A stretch of 64,000 bases of DNA. It comes from Actinokineospora diospyrosa (GTDB lineage: Bacteria; Actinomycetota; Actinomycetes; Mycobacteriales; Pseudonocardiaceae). Position numbers and translations under genes: made by a program. Below, one piece after another: positions 1 to 8,604 of the stretch; the stretch's first letter is position 1; each line of letters begins with the position of its first letter. The stretch lies in NCBI RefSeq assembly GCF_024171925.1, contig NZ_JAMTCO010000004.1, positions 186,001 to 250,000 on the forward strand. Reading direction: 5' to 3'. Under the pieces are notes generated by a model. That model was given only the letters and a program-made list of their open reading frames with translations, made no database searches and was not told the origin of the DNA.

Positions 1-189
1 GTGCGGGTCAACCCGCTCGACCTCACCGAGCTGACCGCGGACGGCGACCCCACCCCCGGCAGGCAGGTCACCCTGGTGGCCGACCCGGCCGTGGCCAGGG
101 GCGACGCGATCGCGCTGACCTCCGTCACCACCGTTGACGCAACCCTGGGCGCGGCACTGGCCCGGATCCGAGCGGAGCTGGCCCCGTGA
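1..189 (+). CDS. fliH: Flagellar assembly protein FliH, C-terminal end (5' truncated by window edge)
   Basis: Only the last 62 codons lie in the window; the GTG at base 1 is probably not the true start. FliH is the cytosolic regulator that binds the ATPase FliI and helps deliver substrates to the flagellar export gate. The visible part has the FliH/YscL/AtpE-like C-terminal pattern: RVNP near the start, LVADP, GDAI, then DATL and a closing helix RIRAEL. It ends in a GTGA overlap with fliI, so the two are translationally coupled. Identity rests on this short segment plus position immediately before fliI. Confidence 0.78.
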   Translation: MRVNPLDLTELTADGDPTPGRQVTLVADPAVARGDAIALTSVTTVDATLGAALARIRAELAP

Positions 190-1529
190 CCCTGACCATC
201 GACCACCCCGTGTTCGGCGCGCGGTTCGCCTCGCTGCTGCCCGCGGCCAAGCCCACCCGCACCGGTGTCGTCGTCGGCGTCGTCGGCCTGGCGGTCACCG
301 TGTCGGGCATCGTCGCCCGCATCGGCGACCTGGTCCAGATCGGCCCCGCCGAGCAGCCGCTGCTCGCCGAGGTCGTCGCGCTCGACCACGAGCGGGTGGT
401 GTGCCTGCCGCTGGGCCCGCTCGGCGGCGTCGGCATCGGCAGCCCGGTCGTCAACACCGGCGGTCCGCTGCGCATCGCCGTCGGCGAGGAGCTGCGCGGG
501 CGGGTGCTCGACGGCCTGGGCAGGCCGATGGACGGCGGTCCGCCGCTGGTCGGGCTGAGCCGGGTGTCGGTGGACATGGCGCCGCCCTCGGCGATGGAGC
601 GCTCGCTGATCAGCGAGCCGCTGCAGCTGGGCGTGCGCGCGCTGGACACCATGGTCCCCTGTGGACACGGGCAGCGGATCGGCATCTTCGCGGGCTCCGG
701 TGTCGGCAAGTCCAGCCTGCTGTCGATGATCACCCGCGGCACCCAGGCGGAGATCACCGTGATCGCGCTGATCGGCGAGCGCGGCCGCGAGGTGCGCGAG
801 TTCCTGGAGAACGACCTGGGCCCCGAGGGCCTGGCCCGCTCGGTGGTCATCGTGGCGACCTCCGACCAGCCGCCGCTGGTGCGCCTGCGCGCCGGGTTCG
901 TGGCGACCCGCATCGCCGAGTTCTACCGCGACACCGGCAAGAACGTGCTGCTGATGATGGACAGCCTCACCCGCATCGCCATGGCGCAGCGCGAGGTCGG
1001 CCTGTCCGCGGGCGAGCCGCCCGCGACCCGGGGCTTCCCGCCGTCGGTGTTCGCGCTGCTGCCCACCCTGCTCGAGCGCGCCGGGCCCGCCCCGGTCGGC
1101 GGCATCACCGGGCTCTACACCGTGCTGGTGGAGGGCGACGACCACAACGAGCCGATCGCCGACGCGGCCAGGTCCATCCTGGACGGTCACGTGGTGCTCG
1201 ACCGCAAGCTGGCCACCGCGGGGCACTTCCCCAGCATCGAGGTGCTGGAGTCGGTGTCGCGGGTCACCGGGGCCATCACCACCCCGGCGCAGCGGGCCGA
1301 CTCGGCGACGCTGCGCAGGCTGCTGGCCGCCCAGCGCGACGTGCGCGAGCTGGTGGAGATCGGCGCCTACGTGCCGGGCACCAACCCCGACGCCGACCGC
1401 GCGCTGGCGCTGCGCGGGGAGATCACCGCGTTCCTGCGGCAGAGCATCGACGACCAGGTCCCCGCCGAGGCGGCGTGGCAGCACTTGGCTCAGCTGCTGC
1501 ACGGGACTGCCGATGGTGGGGGGCAGTGA
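186..1529 (+). CDS. fliI: Flagellum-specific ATPase FliI
   Basis: Cytosolic F1-beta-like ATPase of the flagellar type III export apparatus; it couples ATP hydrolysis to unloading of export substrates. The 447-residue length is normal. A Walker A loop, AGSGVGKSS, lies near residue 170, followed by the FliI/SctN features LIGERGREVREF and a Walker B strand ending LLMMDSLTR. GTG start overlaps the fliH stop by four bases; its own TGA overlaps the fliJ ATG. Position between fliH and fliJ is the classic order. Confidence 0.96.
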   Translation: MTLTIDHPVFGARFASLLPAAKPTRTGVVVGVVGLAVTVSGIVARIGDLVQIGPAEQPLLAEVVALDHERVVCLPLGPLGGVGIGSPVVNTGGPLRIAVGEELRGRVLDGLGRPMDGGPPLVGLSRVSVDMAPPSAMERSLISEPLQLGVRALDTMVPCGHGQRIGIFAGSGVGKSSLLSMITRGTQAEITVIALIGERGREVREFLENDLGPEGLARSVVIVATSDQPPLVRLRAGFVATRIAEFYRDTGKNVLLMMDSLTRIAMAQREVGLSAGEPPATRGFPPSVFALLPTLLERAGPAPVGGITGLYTVLVEGDDHNEPIADAARSILDGHVVLDRKLATAGHFPSIEVLESVSRVTGAITTPAQRADSATLRRLLAAQRDVRELVEIGAYVPGTNPDADRALALRGEITAFLRQSIDDQVPAEAAWQHLAQLLHGTADGGGQ

Positions 1530-1975
1530 TGACGATCCGCACCAAGTTGGCCGCCGTGCTGCGCGCGCGCCGGGCCCAGGAGGACATCGCCAAGAGCGCG
1601 GTGACCCGGGCCAACGCGCGCCTGGCCGAGGCCGGTGAGCGCGCCGAGTCGCGCGCCGAGTCACTGCGCGCCTGGTCGGGCCCGCGCGACGGCGACTCGG
1701 CCAGCTACGTGGCCGCGATCGCCGCGGGCCGGGCCCTGGCCGTGGCGCTGAGCGAGGCCCGCGCGCACGAGCGCGCCGCCCGCTCGGAGACCGAGACCGA
1801 GACCGGCGCGCTGCGCGAGGCGGCCATGCGCCGCCGCGGTGTGGAGAAGCTCGTCGAACGGGTGAGTGAGCAGGAACGGCTGGCCGATCTCGCGGCCGAG
1901 CAGCGGGTGGCCGACGAGGTGGCCGGGACGCGACGCGGTGACGCACGAGACGGGCTGGGAGACGACAAGCGATGA
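1529..1975 (+). CDS. fliJ: Flagellar export protein FliJ
   Basis: A 148-residue protein predicted almost entirely alpha-helical and rich in Ala, Arg and Glu, as expected for the coiled-coil FliJ chaperone-escort that sits in the centre of the FliI hexamer, like the gamma subunit of F1. The start ATG overlaps the fliI stop (ATGA-type coupling). FliJ sequences diverge widely, so the name relies on size, charged heptad-like composition and position between fliI and the muramidase gene. A larger reading frame in the same phase extends upstream through fliI, but is only a shadow. Confidence 0.82.
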   Translation: MTIRTKLAAVLRARRAQEDIAKSAVTRANARLAEAGERAESRAESLRAWSGPRDGDSASYVAAIAAGRALAVALSEARAHERAARSETETETGALREAAMRRRGVEKLVERVSEQERLADLAAEQRVADEVAGTRRGDARDGLGDDKR

Positions 1976-2946
1976 GCGGTATCCAGGCGATCATGTCGAG
2001 GATGGCGGAGATCGACGCCCTCCTGCCGAGCAAGACCACCCAGGTGGACACCACCGCCGGCACCGACTTCGCCTCCGCGTTGACCGACGCCCTCGGCGAC
2101 GCGAGCACCGGCACGGCCACCGGGGCCGACGCCGTCACCGCGGCGCAGAAGTACATCGGCGTCCCCTACGTGTGGGGCGGCACCAACCCCGCGACCGGCC
2201 TGGACTGCTCCGGGCTGGTGCAGCAGGTCTACGGCGACCTGGGGGTCGACCTGCCCCGGGTCAGCCGCGACCAGGCCAAGGTCGGCACCCCGGTCGCGTC
2301 CCTGGAGCAGGCCAAGCCCGGTGACCTGGTGGCCTTCGGCTCGCCGGTGCACCACATCGGCATCTACATCGGCGACGGCAAGATGATCCACGCGCCCGAG
2401 GCGGGCCAGGACGTCAAGGTCGGCAAGGTCTACGAGACGCCGACCGCGATCCGCCGGGTGCTGCCGGAGACCTCGACCGGCGGCACCACCGCCCTGTCGG
2501 GGCTGTCCGGCGCGGACTCGCTCACCGCGCTCACCGGCAAGTACGGCGTCTCCAGCGGCGGTTCCTCGGTGTACTCGTCGCTGTTCGCCCAGGCGACGCA
2601 GAAGTACGGCCTGCCGAGCGGGCTGCTGTCCGCGGTCGCCAAGCAGGAGTCCAACTACAACCCGAACGCGGTCAGCGGCGCGGGCGCGCAGGGCCTGATG
2701 CAGATCATGCCCGCCACCGCCAAGGGCCTCGGCGTCGACGCGATGAACCCGACGCAGGCCGTCGACGGCGCGGCCCGGCTGCTCAAGAGCCACATGGAGA
2801 CCTTCGGGTCGGTCCCGCTGGCGCTGGCCGCCTACAACGCGGGCCCGGGCGCGGTGCGCAAGTACGACGGCATCCCGCCGTACAACGAGACCCAGAACTA
2901 CGTCAAGAAGATCATGGCGAACCTCAACGCGGGAGTCGCGGCATGA
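1972..2946 (+). CDS. Two-domain peptidoglycan hydrolase: NlpC/P60 peptidase plus SLT lytic transglycosylase
   Basis: A 324-residue protein. After about 50 linker residues comes an NlpC/P60 domain (about 50-165) with catalytic Cys in GLDCSGLV and His in HHIGIY. A low-complexity linker leads to a soluble lytic transglycosylase domain (about 205-320) with catalytic Glu in KQESNYNP, then GLMQIMPATA and AAYNAGPGAV. It has no obvious signal peptide, so export through the flagellar apparatus is plausible (inference). The rod must cross the cell wall; SLT-type enzymes such as FlgJ do this elsewhere. Start and stop overlap fliJ and fliK, placing it firmly in the operon. Confidence 0.93.
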   Translation: MSGIQAIMSRMAEIDALLPSKTTQVDTTAGTDFASALTDALGDASTGTATGADAVTAAQKYIGVPYVWGGTNPATGLDCSGLVQQVYGDLGVDLPRVSRDQAKVGTPVASLEQAKPGDLVAFGSPVHHIGIYIGDGKMIHAPEAGQDVKVGKVYETPTAIRRVLPETSTGGTTALSGLSGADSLTALTGKYGVSSGGSSVYSSLFAQATQKYGLPSGLLSAVAKQESNYNPNAVSGAGAQGLMQIMPATAKGLGVDAMNPTQAVDGAARLLKSHMETFGSVPLALAAYNAGPGAVRKYDGIPPYNETQNYVKKIMANLNAGVAA

Positions 2947-4673
2947 CCATCCCCGGTATGAGCCCGGCGCTGACCAGGCCCACCACCGCTGCCACCGGCA
3001 GCACCGCCGAGGGGACCGGCGACAAGACGACCACTTCGAACGCCCCCGCCTTCGCCGACCTCCTCCAGGCGATCGCGACCGCGCCCGCGGTCACCCCCGC
3101 CGTGGTGGCGCAGGCCGACCCGAACGCGACCGAGCAGGTGTCCCTGCTGAGCGCGCTCGTCACCGGGATCGGCGGGTCCACTGAGGACCCCGCCGCCCAG
3201 GACGCCACCACCCAGAACGACGCCGCCGAGCTGGCCGCCGACCTCATGTCCGGCCTCGTGGTGCCGACTCTCGGTCTACCCCTCGCCGCGAGCCAGCAGA
3301 CGGGCACCAACTCCACCGCGCAAGCACCGGCCACCCGCACCACGGCCGACCCGATCGTCCCGATCGCGCCCCAGGCCGCGGCTACCGCGCCGGGCCAGCA
3401 GACTCCCGCCGCCGCGGCGACCCAGCCCGCCGCGGCGGCGGTGTCGACCGGGACCACCGAGATCGTGGTCCCTCCGGCGGTCACCGGGTCCACTGTGCCC
3501 ACTCTGTCCACTGCGACCGCTGCGACCGCTGCGACCGCTGCGACCGCTGCGACCGAGGTGCCCACCGGAACCGTCCCCGAGTCGCCCGCTGCCGCCCTCG
3601 GCGCGACGCCTGGGGCCACGGCGCCGGGGGCCACCGCCCAGGCGGGCAGCGAGGCGCTCAGCGCCACGCAGGCCCCGGTCGCGGCGGCCACGGGTGCGGA
3701 TCAGGTGCTGAGCGGCAGCGAGACGGGTGCCCCCCTGCAGGCGGGGCGCGCGGCGGCCGACAACTCCGACGTGGACAACGTGACCACCCTGTCGGCCACC
3801 GCGCCGAACACCGACACCGCGACCGTGCGGGCCGAGGCCCAGCCCGGCAGCGCGGTCGAGGTCGCGCTGCCCACCCAGAGCTCCCCCACCCAGAACGCCG
3901 CGGGCAAGGCCACCTCGGCCGACACCCAGGTGAGCGCCCCCCAGGGGTCGGGCACCGCGACGGTGAAGGGCGAGAAGGCAGCCAGCGAGGACAAGTCCGA
4001 CCGCGACGACAAGCCCGGTGCCGACCAGCAGGCGGTCCCGGGTGTCGACCCGGCCGCTGGCGAGGCCCAGCAACTGTCGCTTGTGGACACCACAATAACC
4101 GCGACGGCCGCGCAGGCCGCGCCGGGCACCGCGGAGCAGCCGGTCACCCCGACCGCCGCGCCGCTGTCCGGTGTGGACTTCACCGCGATCCGCGCGCAGA
4201 CCGTCGACGCCCCCGCGGCGCAGACCCCGACCGCGCCGGTGCACGTGCAGAACGCGCACCAGCTGGCCAGCGAGCTCAGTCCGCTGCACGGCCACAACGG
4301 CGAGCACACGCTCACCGTGCACCTGCACCCGGTCGACCTCGGCCCGGTCAGCCTCACCGCGCGCATCCAGGGCGGGGACATCCACCTCGACCTGGGCAGC
4401 GCGACCGAGGCCGGTCGCGAGGCGCTGCGCGCCGCGCTGCCCGAGCTGCGCCGCGAACTGGAGCGCGCCGGGTTCACCTCCTGCCTGGTCGGTGACGGCG
4501 CCTTCGCGGGCACCGGCGCCGGTTCGGGTGAGCAGTGGGCGCAGCGCGCCCAGTGGGACCAGTGGACCGCGGCGGCGAGCAGCCGCGGCGAGGTCCAGGC
4601 CGCGCCCACCCACCAGACCACCGGCCCAGCCGCGCCCGCGCGTTCCGCGGGTGTGCTCGACCTGCACGCCTAG
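2943..4673 (+). CDS. fliK: Flagellar hook-length control protein FliK
   Basis: 576 residues. The long N-terminal and middle region is low-complexity (Ala, Thr, Pro, Gly rich) as in other FliK ruler proteins, including the run of TAA units encoded by the nine-base repeat at 3511-3555. The C-terminal domain, about residues 435-520, carries the Flg_hook pattern LHPVDLGPV followed by strands and helices ending in LRRELERAGF. FliK measures the hook and switches export specificity at FlhB. Its start overlaps the hydrolase gene; flgD follows after 14 bases. Confidence 0.9.
   Translation: MTIPGMSPALTRPTTAATGSTAEGTGDKTTTSNAPAFADLLQAIATAPAVTPAVVAQADPNATEQVSLLSALVTGIGGSTEDPAAQDATTQNDAAELAADLMSGLVVPTLGLPLAASQQTGTNSTAQAPATRTTADPIVPIAPQAAATAPGQQTPAAAATQPAAAAVSTGTTEIVVPPAVTGSTVPTLSTATAATAATAATAATEVPTGTVPESPAAALGATPGATAPGATAQAGSEALSATQAPVAAATGADQVLSGSETGAPLQAGRAAADNSDVDNVTTLSATAPNTDTATVRAEAQPGSAVEVALPTQSSPTQNAAGKATSADTQVSAPQGSGTATVKGEKAASEDKSDRDDKPGADQQAVPGVDPAAGEAQQLSLVDTTITATAAQAAPGTAEQPVTPTAAPLSGVDFTAIRAQTVDAPAAQTPTAPVHVQNAHQLASELSPLHGHNGEHTLTVHLHPVDLGPVSLTARIQGGDIHLDLGSATEAGREALRAALPELRRELERAGFTSCLVGDGAFAGTGAGSGEQWAQRAQWDQWTAAASSRGEVQAAPTHQTTGPAAPARSAGVLDLHA
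3511..3555 (+). repeat. Five tandem copies of a 9-bp unit inside fliK
   Basis: The unit CTGCGACCG occurs five times head to tail. Because nine is a multiple of three, gain or loss of copies would lengthen or shorten the Thr-Ala-Ala run in the FliK ruler region without a frameshift. Confidence 0.95.
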
Positions 4674-4687
4674 GAGCGAGGAGACGC

Positions 4688-5116
4688 ATGACCACCCCCA
4701 TCTCGGGCACGTCCACCCAGACGACCGGTACCACCGCGACCGGCGCCGCCAAGACCACGGGCAACCCGCTCACCGGGCTGGACTCGCAGGCGTTCCTCAA
4801 GCTCCTCGTGGCGCAGTTGCGCTACCAGGACCCGAGCAGCCCGACCGACGCGACCGCGTTCATGACCCAGACCGCGACGCTGACCCAGGTGGAGAAGCTC
4901 ACCGCGCTGGCCGACTCGCAGTCGAGCCTGCTCACCTCCACGGTGAGCGCGCAGGCCAGCGCCCTGGTCGGCAAGGCCGTCAGCTACAAGACCAAGGTGG
5001 ACGGCGAGACCCTCACCGGGACCGTCAGCGCCGCCACCTTCGGCGCCAGCCCCACGGTGCGCATCGGCAACGCCGACGTCCCGCTGTCGCTGGTCACCGG
5101 TCAGCGCACCGTCTGA
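4688..5116 (+). CDS. flgD: Flagellar hook assembly scaffold FlgD
   Basis: 142-residue hook-cap protein needed for polymerisation of hook subunits. The N-terminal signature LDSQAFLKLLVAQLRYQDP, then TAFMTQTATLTQVEKL, is the hallmark FlgD segment; a short beta-rich C-terminal part follows. The ATG is preceded by GGAGCGAGGAGACGC, a good ribosome-binding site. It is shorter than enterobacterial FlgD (about 230 residues) but normal for the compact actinobacterial and Bacillus forms. Confidence 0.93.
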   Translation: MTTPISGTSTQTTGTTATGAAKTTGNPLTGLDSQAFLKLLVAQLRYQDPSSPTDATAFMTQTATLTQVEKLTALADSQSSLLTSTVSAQASALVGKAVSYKTKVDGETLTGTVSAATFGASPTVRIGNADVPLSLVTGQRTV

Positions 5117-5179
5117 CCCCCGAGTACCCCACACACCGCTAGCACCTCAGTCGAACACGAACAGAAGGCTGGAAACCAC

Positions 5180-6010
5180 ATGTTGCGTTCCCTCTTCGCG
5201 GGCATCAGCGGCCTGCGCAGCCACCAGACCATGATGGACGTCACCGGCAACAACATCGCCAACGTGAACACCAGCGGGTTCAAGAGCTCGGCGGTGGTTT
5301 TCGAGGACGCGCTCAGCCAGAGCATCCGCACCGCCGCGGCGGCGGGCGCCAACACCGCCGCGCAGAACCCCGCGCAGGTCGGTCTCGGTGTCAAGACCGC
5401 GGGCACCAGCGTGAACTTCACCCAGGGCAACAGCCAGCTGACCAACCGCACCGGCGACATGCTCATCCAGGGTGACGGCTTCTTCGTCATCGACAACGCG
5501 GGCCAGCAGGCCTACACCCGGGCTGGCTCGATGGCCTCCGACGCCCAGGGCCGCCTCACCTCCGCCGACGGCGGCCTGGTGCAGGGCTGGATGGGCACCG
5601 CGGGTGTCATCGACCAGACCCAGCCGATCGGCGCGCTGACCATCGACTCCACCACCTACGCCAGCTACTCGCTGTCCCCGGACGGCACCCTGGTCGGCAT
5701 CCTGGCCTCCAACGGCCAGCAGCAGAACATCGGTCGCATCGCGATCGCGAAGTTCTCCAACGTCACCGGTCTGGAGAAGATCGGCGGCTCGCTCTACCGC
5801 GCCACCGCGAACTCCGGTGCCGCCCAGGTGAACGCGCCGGGCAGCAACGGCATGGGCGTGCTGGTCTCCGGCGCGCTGGAGATGTCCAACGTGGACCTCG
5901 CCCAGGAGCTGACCAACCTGATCATCGCCCAGCGCGGTTTCCAGGCCAACTCGAAGATCATCAGCACCTCCGACGAACTGCTGCAGGACCTGATGAACCT
6001 CAAGCGCTAG
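5180..6010 (+). CDS. flgE: Flagellar hook protein FlgE (FlgE/F/G family)
   Basis: 276 residues. The N terminus, MLRSLFAGISGLRSHQ, then GNNIANVNTSGFKSS, is the flagellar basal-body rod/hook domain; the C terminus, SNVDLAQELTNLI then AQRGFQANSKII, is the matching coiled-coil domain. The central FlgE-like domain carries GDGFFVI. Length is nearer to FlgG/FlgF than to enterobacterial FlgE, so the rod subunit FlgG is an alternative; context next to flgD and fliK favours hook protein. Confidence 0.87.
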   Translation: MLRSLFAGISGLRSHQTMMDVTGNNIANVNTSGFKSSAVVFEDALSQSIRTAAAAGANTAAQNPAQVGLGVKTAGTSVNFTQGNSQLTNRTGDMLIQGDGFFVIDNAGQQAYTRAGSMASDAQGRLTSADGGLVQGWMGTAGVIDQTQPIGALTIDSTTYASYSLSPDGTLVGILASNGQQQNIGRIAIAKFSNVTGLEKIGGSLYRATANSGAAQVNAPGSNGMGVLVSGALEMSNVDLAQELTNLIIAQRGFQANSKIISTSDELLQDLMNLKR

Positions 6011-6019
6011 GCGACCGGT

Positions 6020-6056
6020 GGCGGGCGGTTCACCTCAACCGGGTGAGCCGCCTGCC
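6020..6056 (+). terminator. Hairpin after flgE
   Basis: Arms 6020-6034 and 6042-6056 form a 15-bp stem with two G-U wobbles and a seven-base loop, starting ten bases after the flgE stop. There is no T-tract. It may terminate or attenuate transcription before flbD-motA-motB. Confidence 0.55.
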
Positions 6057-6117
6057 GATGGTTGAACCAACGGGGTCCACGGAGGGGCCCAACACCGGCA
6101 CCCCAAGGACGGACGCT

Positions 6118-6396
6118 GTGATACTGCTGAATCGGCTCAACGGCCAACCCTTCGCGCTCAACCCGGACCTGCTCGAGCGGGCCGAGTCCACCCCGGACAC
6201 GGTCATCACCCTGGTCAACGGGGCCAAGTACGTGGTGGCCCAGTCGCTCGACGAGCTGGCGGCGCTGGTGCGCGAGCACCGCGCGGAGATCCTCGGCCAG
6301 GCTCAAGACGCCGCCGACCGCGGTCACCGGCCGGTTCCCACCCTCGTCGACACCGGCGAGGCCACCCTGCTGCACCTGCCGGAAAGGGGCATCTGA
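6118..6396 (+). CDS. flbD: Flagellar FlbD-family protein
   Basis: 92 residues from a GTG start. The conserved FlbD pattern is present: LNRLNGQPFALNPDLLE, TPDTVITLVNG, then a C-terminal helix with LDELAALVREHRAEIL. FlbD of spirochaetes and Firmicutes lies next to motA-motB; its exact role is unsettled. The GTG is chosen because the family begins VILLNRLNG at this point; upstream in-frame codons overlap the flgE hairpin. TGA overlaps the motA ATG. Confidence 0.85.
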   Translation: MILLNRLNGQPFALNPDLLERAESTPDTVITLVNGAKYVVAQSLDELAALVREHRAEILGQAQDAADRGHRPVPTLVDTGEATLLHLPERGI

Positions 6397-7163
6397 TGGA
6401 TCCGGCAAGTCTGGCGGGCATGGGACTCGCCCTGGTGGCCATCGTCGTCTCCATGATCATGGAGGGTGGCGACCCCATGTCGATCATCCTCCTGCCGCCG
6501 ATCATCCTGGTCTTCCTCGGCACCTTCGGCGTCGCCATGGCCAGCGGCATGATGAAGGACGCCGTCGGCGTCATCGGCCTGATGAAGCGCGCCATGCTCT
6601 CGCCCAAGATCGAGGGCGGCGCCGTCATCGACGTCGTGGTCAAGCTCGCCGACCGCGCCCGCCGCGAGGGCCTGCTTGCCCTGGAGGACGAGGCGAAGAA
6701 GGTCGAGGACCCGTTCCTGCGCAAGGGGCTCGAGCTGGCCATCGACGGCACCGACTCCGACGAGGTGCGCGAGATCCTCGAGGCGGAGATCGACACCAAG
6801 CGCAAGCACGACAAGGTCGGCGCCAAGATCTTCACCGACATGGGCGGCTTCGCGCCGACCATCGGCATCATCGGCACCGTGCTCGGCCTGGTGCACGTGC
6901 TGGAGAACCTGGCCGACCCCAGCCAGCTGGGCCACCTGATCGCGGGCGCCTTCGTGGCGACGCTGTTCGGCGTGATGACGGCCAACGTGTTCTGGCTGCC
7001 GATGGCCAACCGGCTCAAGCGCATCAGCGAGCTCGAGTGCGAGCAGATGATGCTGGCCCTGGAGGGCGTGCTGGCCATCCAGGCCGGGTCCAACCCGCGC
7101 CTGGTCGCCCGCAAGCTGCGCAGCCTCGTGCCCGCCAGCGCCGAGCAGGACAAGGCAGCCTGA
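6396..7163 (+). CDS. motA: Flagellar motor stator protein MotA
   Basis: 255-residue inner-membrane stator subunit with four predicted membrane segments (near residues 3-22, 28-50, about 150-170 and 180-200). The MotA/TolQ/ExbB signature PTIGIIGTVLGLV and the following GAFVATLFGV are clear; the cytoplasmic loop holds charged residues that interact with FliG. With MotB it conducts protons (or Na+) and turns the rotor. Overlaps flbD and motB by stop-start fusion. Confidence 0.96.
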   Translation: MDPASLAGMGLALVAIVVSMIMEGGDPMSIILLPPIILVFLGTFGVAMASGMMKDAVGVIGLMKRAMLSPKIEGGAVIDVVVKLADRARREGLLALEDEAKKVEDPFLRKGLELAIDGTDSDEVREILEAEIDTKRKHDKVGAKIFTDMGGFAPTIGIIGTVLGLVHVLENLADPSQLGHLIAGAFVATLFGVMTANVFWLPMANRLKRISELECEQMMLALEGVLAIQAGSNPRLVARKLRSLVPASAEQDKAA

Positions 7164-8050
7164 TGTCGGGCAAGCGCAAGCACCGCGGCGGCCACGAAGA
7201 GGAGCACGAGAACCACGAGCGCTGGCTGCTCACCTACGCCGACATGATCACACTGCTGATGGTGCTGTTCATCGTCATGTTCGCGATGTCCACAGTGGAC
7301 GCGAAGAAGTTCGACCAGCTCAAGGAGAGCCTGGCAGGCGCCTTCGGCGGCAGCCAGTCGCTGGTGGTCGGTGGTGCCTCGGGCAGCCCGGACACCTCGG
7401 GGGTCAGCCCGGACAAGATCGACCTGCAGTCCGCCGCCGGCGGCGAGGGCGCCGACGTCACCACGCTGAGCAAGCAGGAGGCGGAGAAGGCGGTCCAGCA
7501 GTCCGACCGGGCCAAGGCCGCGGCCGACCTGGAGAAGGCCCGCCAGGAGGTCGCCAAGCTGCGCGAGGCGCAGAAGCAGATGACCGAGCTGCTGGCGAAG
7601 GCGGGGCTCGCCGACGCGGTGCAGTTCACCATCGACCAGCGCGGCCTGGTCGTCACGATCATCACCAGCTCGGTGGTGTTCGGCGGCGACAGCGCTGAAC
7701 TGCTGCCGCAGGGCAAGGAGGTCCTCGACGCGATCGCGCCGTCGCTGACCGCCCTGCCCAACCACCTGGAGGTCGGCGGGCACACCAACCAGCTGCCGGT
7801 GCCGACGAAGAACTACCCGAGCTCGTGGGAGCTGTCCACGGCCCGCGCCTCGAGCGTGGTCCGCTACCTGCTCGGGCACGGCCTGCCCTCGTCGCGGATG
7901 ACCGCGGCGGGCTACGCCGACACCAAACCGCTGTACGCGCCGAGCGACCCGCTCTCGGTGACCCGCAACCGCCGGGTCGAGGTGGTCGTGCTGTCCGACC
8001 AGAGCGCCGAGGTCAAGGCACTGCTGCCGACCGCGGCGACCGAACACTGA
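7163..8050 (+). CDS. motB: Flagellar motor stator protein MotB (OmpA domain)
   Basis: 295 residues. A basic N-terminal tail precedes one membrane helix containing the ion-carrying Asp in WLLTYADMITLL. After a periplasmic linker with a helical stretch (about 100-150), the C-terminal OmpA/MotB peptidoglycan-binding domain (about 160-285) has GHTNQLPV, ELSTARASSVVRYL and NRRVEVVVL. It anchors the stator to the wall. ATG overlaps the motA stop. Confidence 0.96.
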   Translation: MSGKRKHRGGHEEEHENHERWLLTYADMITLLMVLFIVMFAMSTVDAKKFDQLKESLAGAFGGSQSLVVGGASGSPDTSGVSPDKIDLQSAAGGEGADVTTLSKQEAEKAVQQSDRAKAAADLEKARQEVAKLREAQKQMTELLAKAGLADAVQFTIDQRGLVVTIITSSVVFGGDSAELLPQGKEVLDAIAPSLTALPNHLEVGGHTNQLPVPTKNYPSSWELSTARASSVVRYLLGHGLPSSRMTAAGYADTKPLYAPSDPLSVTRNRRVEVVVLSDQSAEVKALLPTAATEH

Positions 8051-8067
8051 TCCGGAGGGAGGAACCC

Positions 8068-8505
8068 ATGGGCAAGACCGAGAAGAAGACCGACGAGACC
8101 GACGCGCCGGAGAAGAAGGGCAACAAGAAGCTGCTGCTGATCCTGGTGCTCGTGGTGCTGCTGGGCGGGGGTGGTGGGGCGTACTTCTTCCTGTTCCGCT
8201 CCAGCGAGCCCGCTCCCCCGGAGCCGGGCGAGGTGCTGGTGCTCGACGCGGTCACGATGAACCTGACCGACGGGCACTACCTGAAGCTCAAGATGGCGCT
8301 GCAGGCCACCGCCGAGGTGACCGAGAAGCTCGACGGCAGCAAGGCGCTGGACCTGGCGGTCGCCCAGTTCAGCAACAAGACCGTGGCCGAGCTCTCCAGC
8401 AACGAGGCGCGCGAGGAGCAGAAGAAGCAGCTCAAGGAGAAGATCGGCAAGGCTTACGACGAGGAAGTGATGGACATCTACCTCACCGAGTTCGTCATGC
8501 AGTAG
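8068..8505 (+). CDS. fliL: Flagellar basal body-associated protein FliL
   Basis: 145 residues: a Lys/Glu-rich cytoplasmic tail, one membrane helix (about 24-45) with LLLILVLVVLLGGGGG, and a periplasmic FliL domain with the strand VTMNLTDGHYLKLKMALQ. FliL supports stator function next to MotA/MotB. The ATG is preceded by GGAGGGAGGAA, a very strong ribosome-binding site. The gene ends about 100 bases before fliM, a gap that holds a perfect hairpin. Confidence 0.93.
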   Translation: MGKTEKKTDETDAPEKKGNKKLLLILVLVVLLGGGGGAYFFLFRSSEPAPPEPGEVLVLDAVTMNLTDGHYLKLKMALQATAEVTEKLDGSKALDLAVAQFSNKTVAELSSNEAREEQKKQLKEKIGKAYDEEVMDIYLTEFVMQ

Positions 8506-8545
8506 GGGTTCGCCCCAGCAGAACGCCCCTTCGCGGGGACGCGCC

Positions 8546-8584
8546 GTCCGATCGGGACCGACCCAGCCCCGGTCCCGATCGGAC
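8546..8584 (+). terminator. Perfect 15-bp inverted repeat between fliL and fliM
   Basis: Arms 8546-8560 and 8570-8584 are exact reverse complements around a nine-base loop. The core CCGATCGG recurs a third time at 8597-8604, directly before the fliM start. No T-tract follows. It could be a terminator, a processing or attenuation site within the operon, or an operator. Confidence 0.6.
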
Positions 8585-8604
8585 CGGCAACCGCAACCGA
8601 TCGG

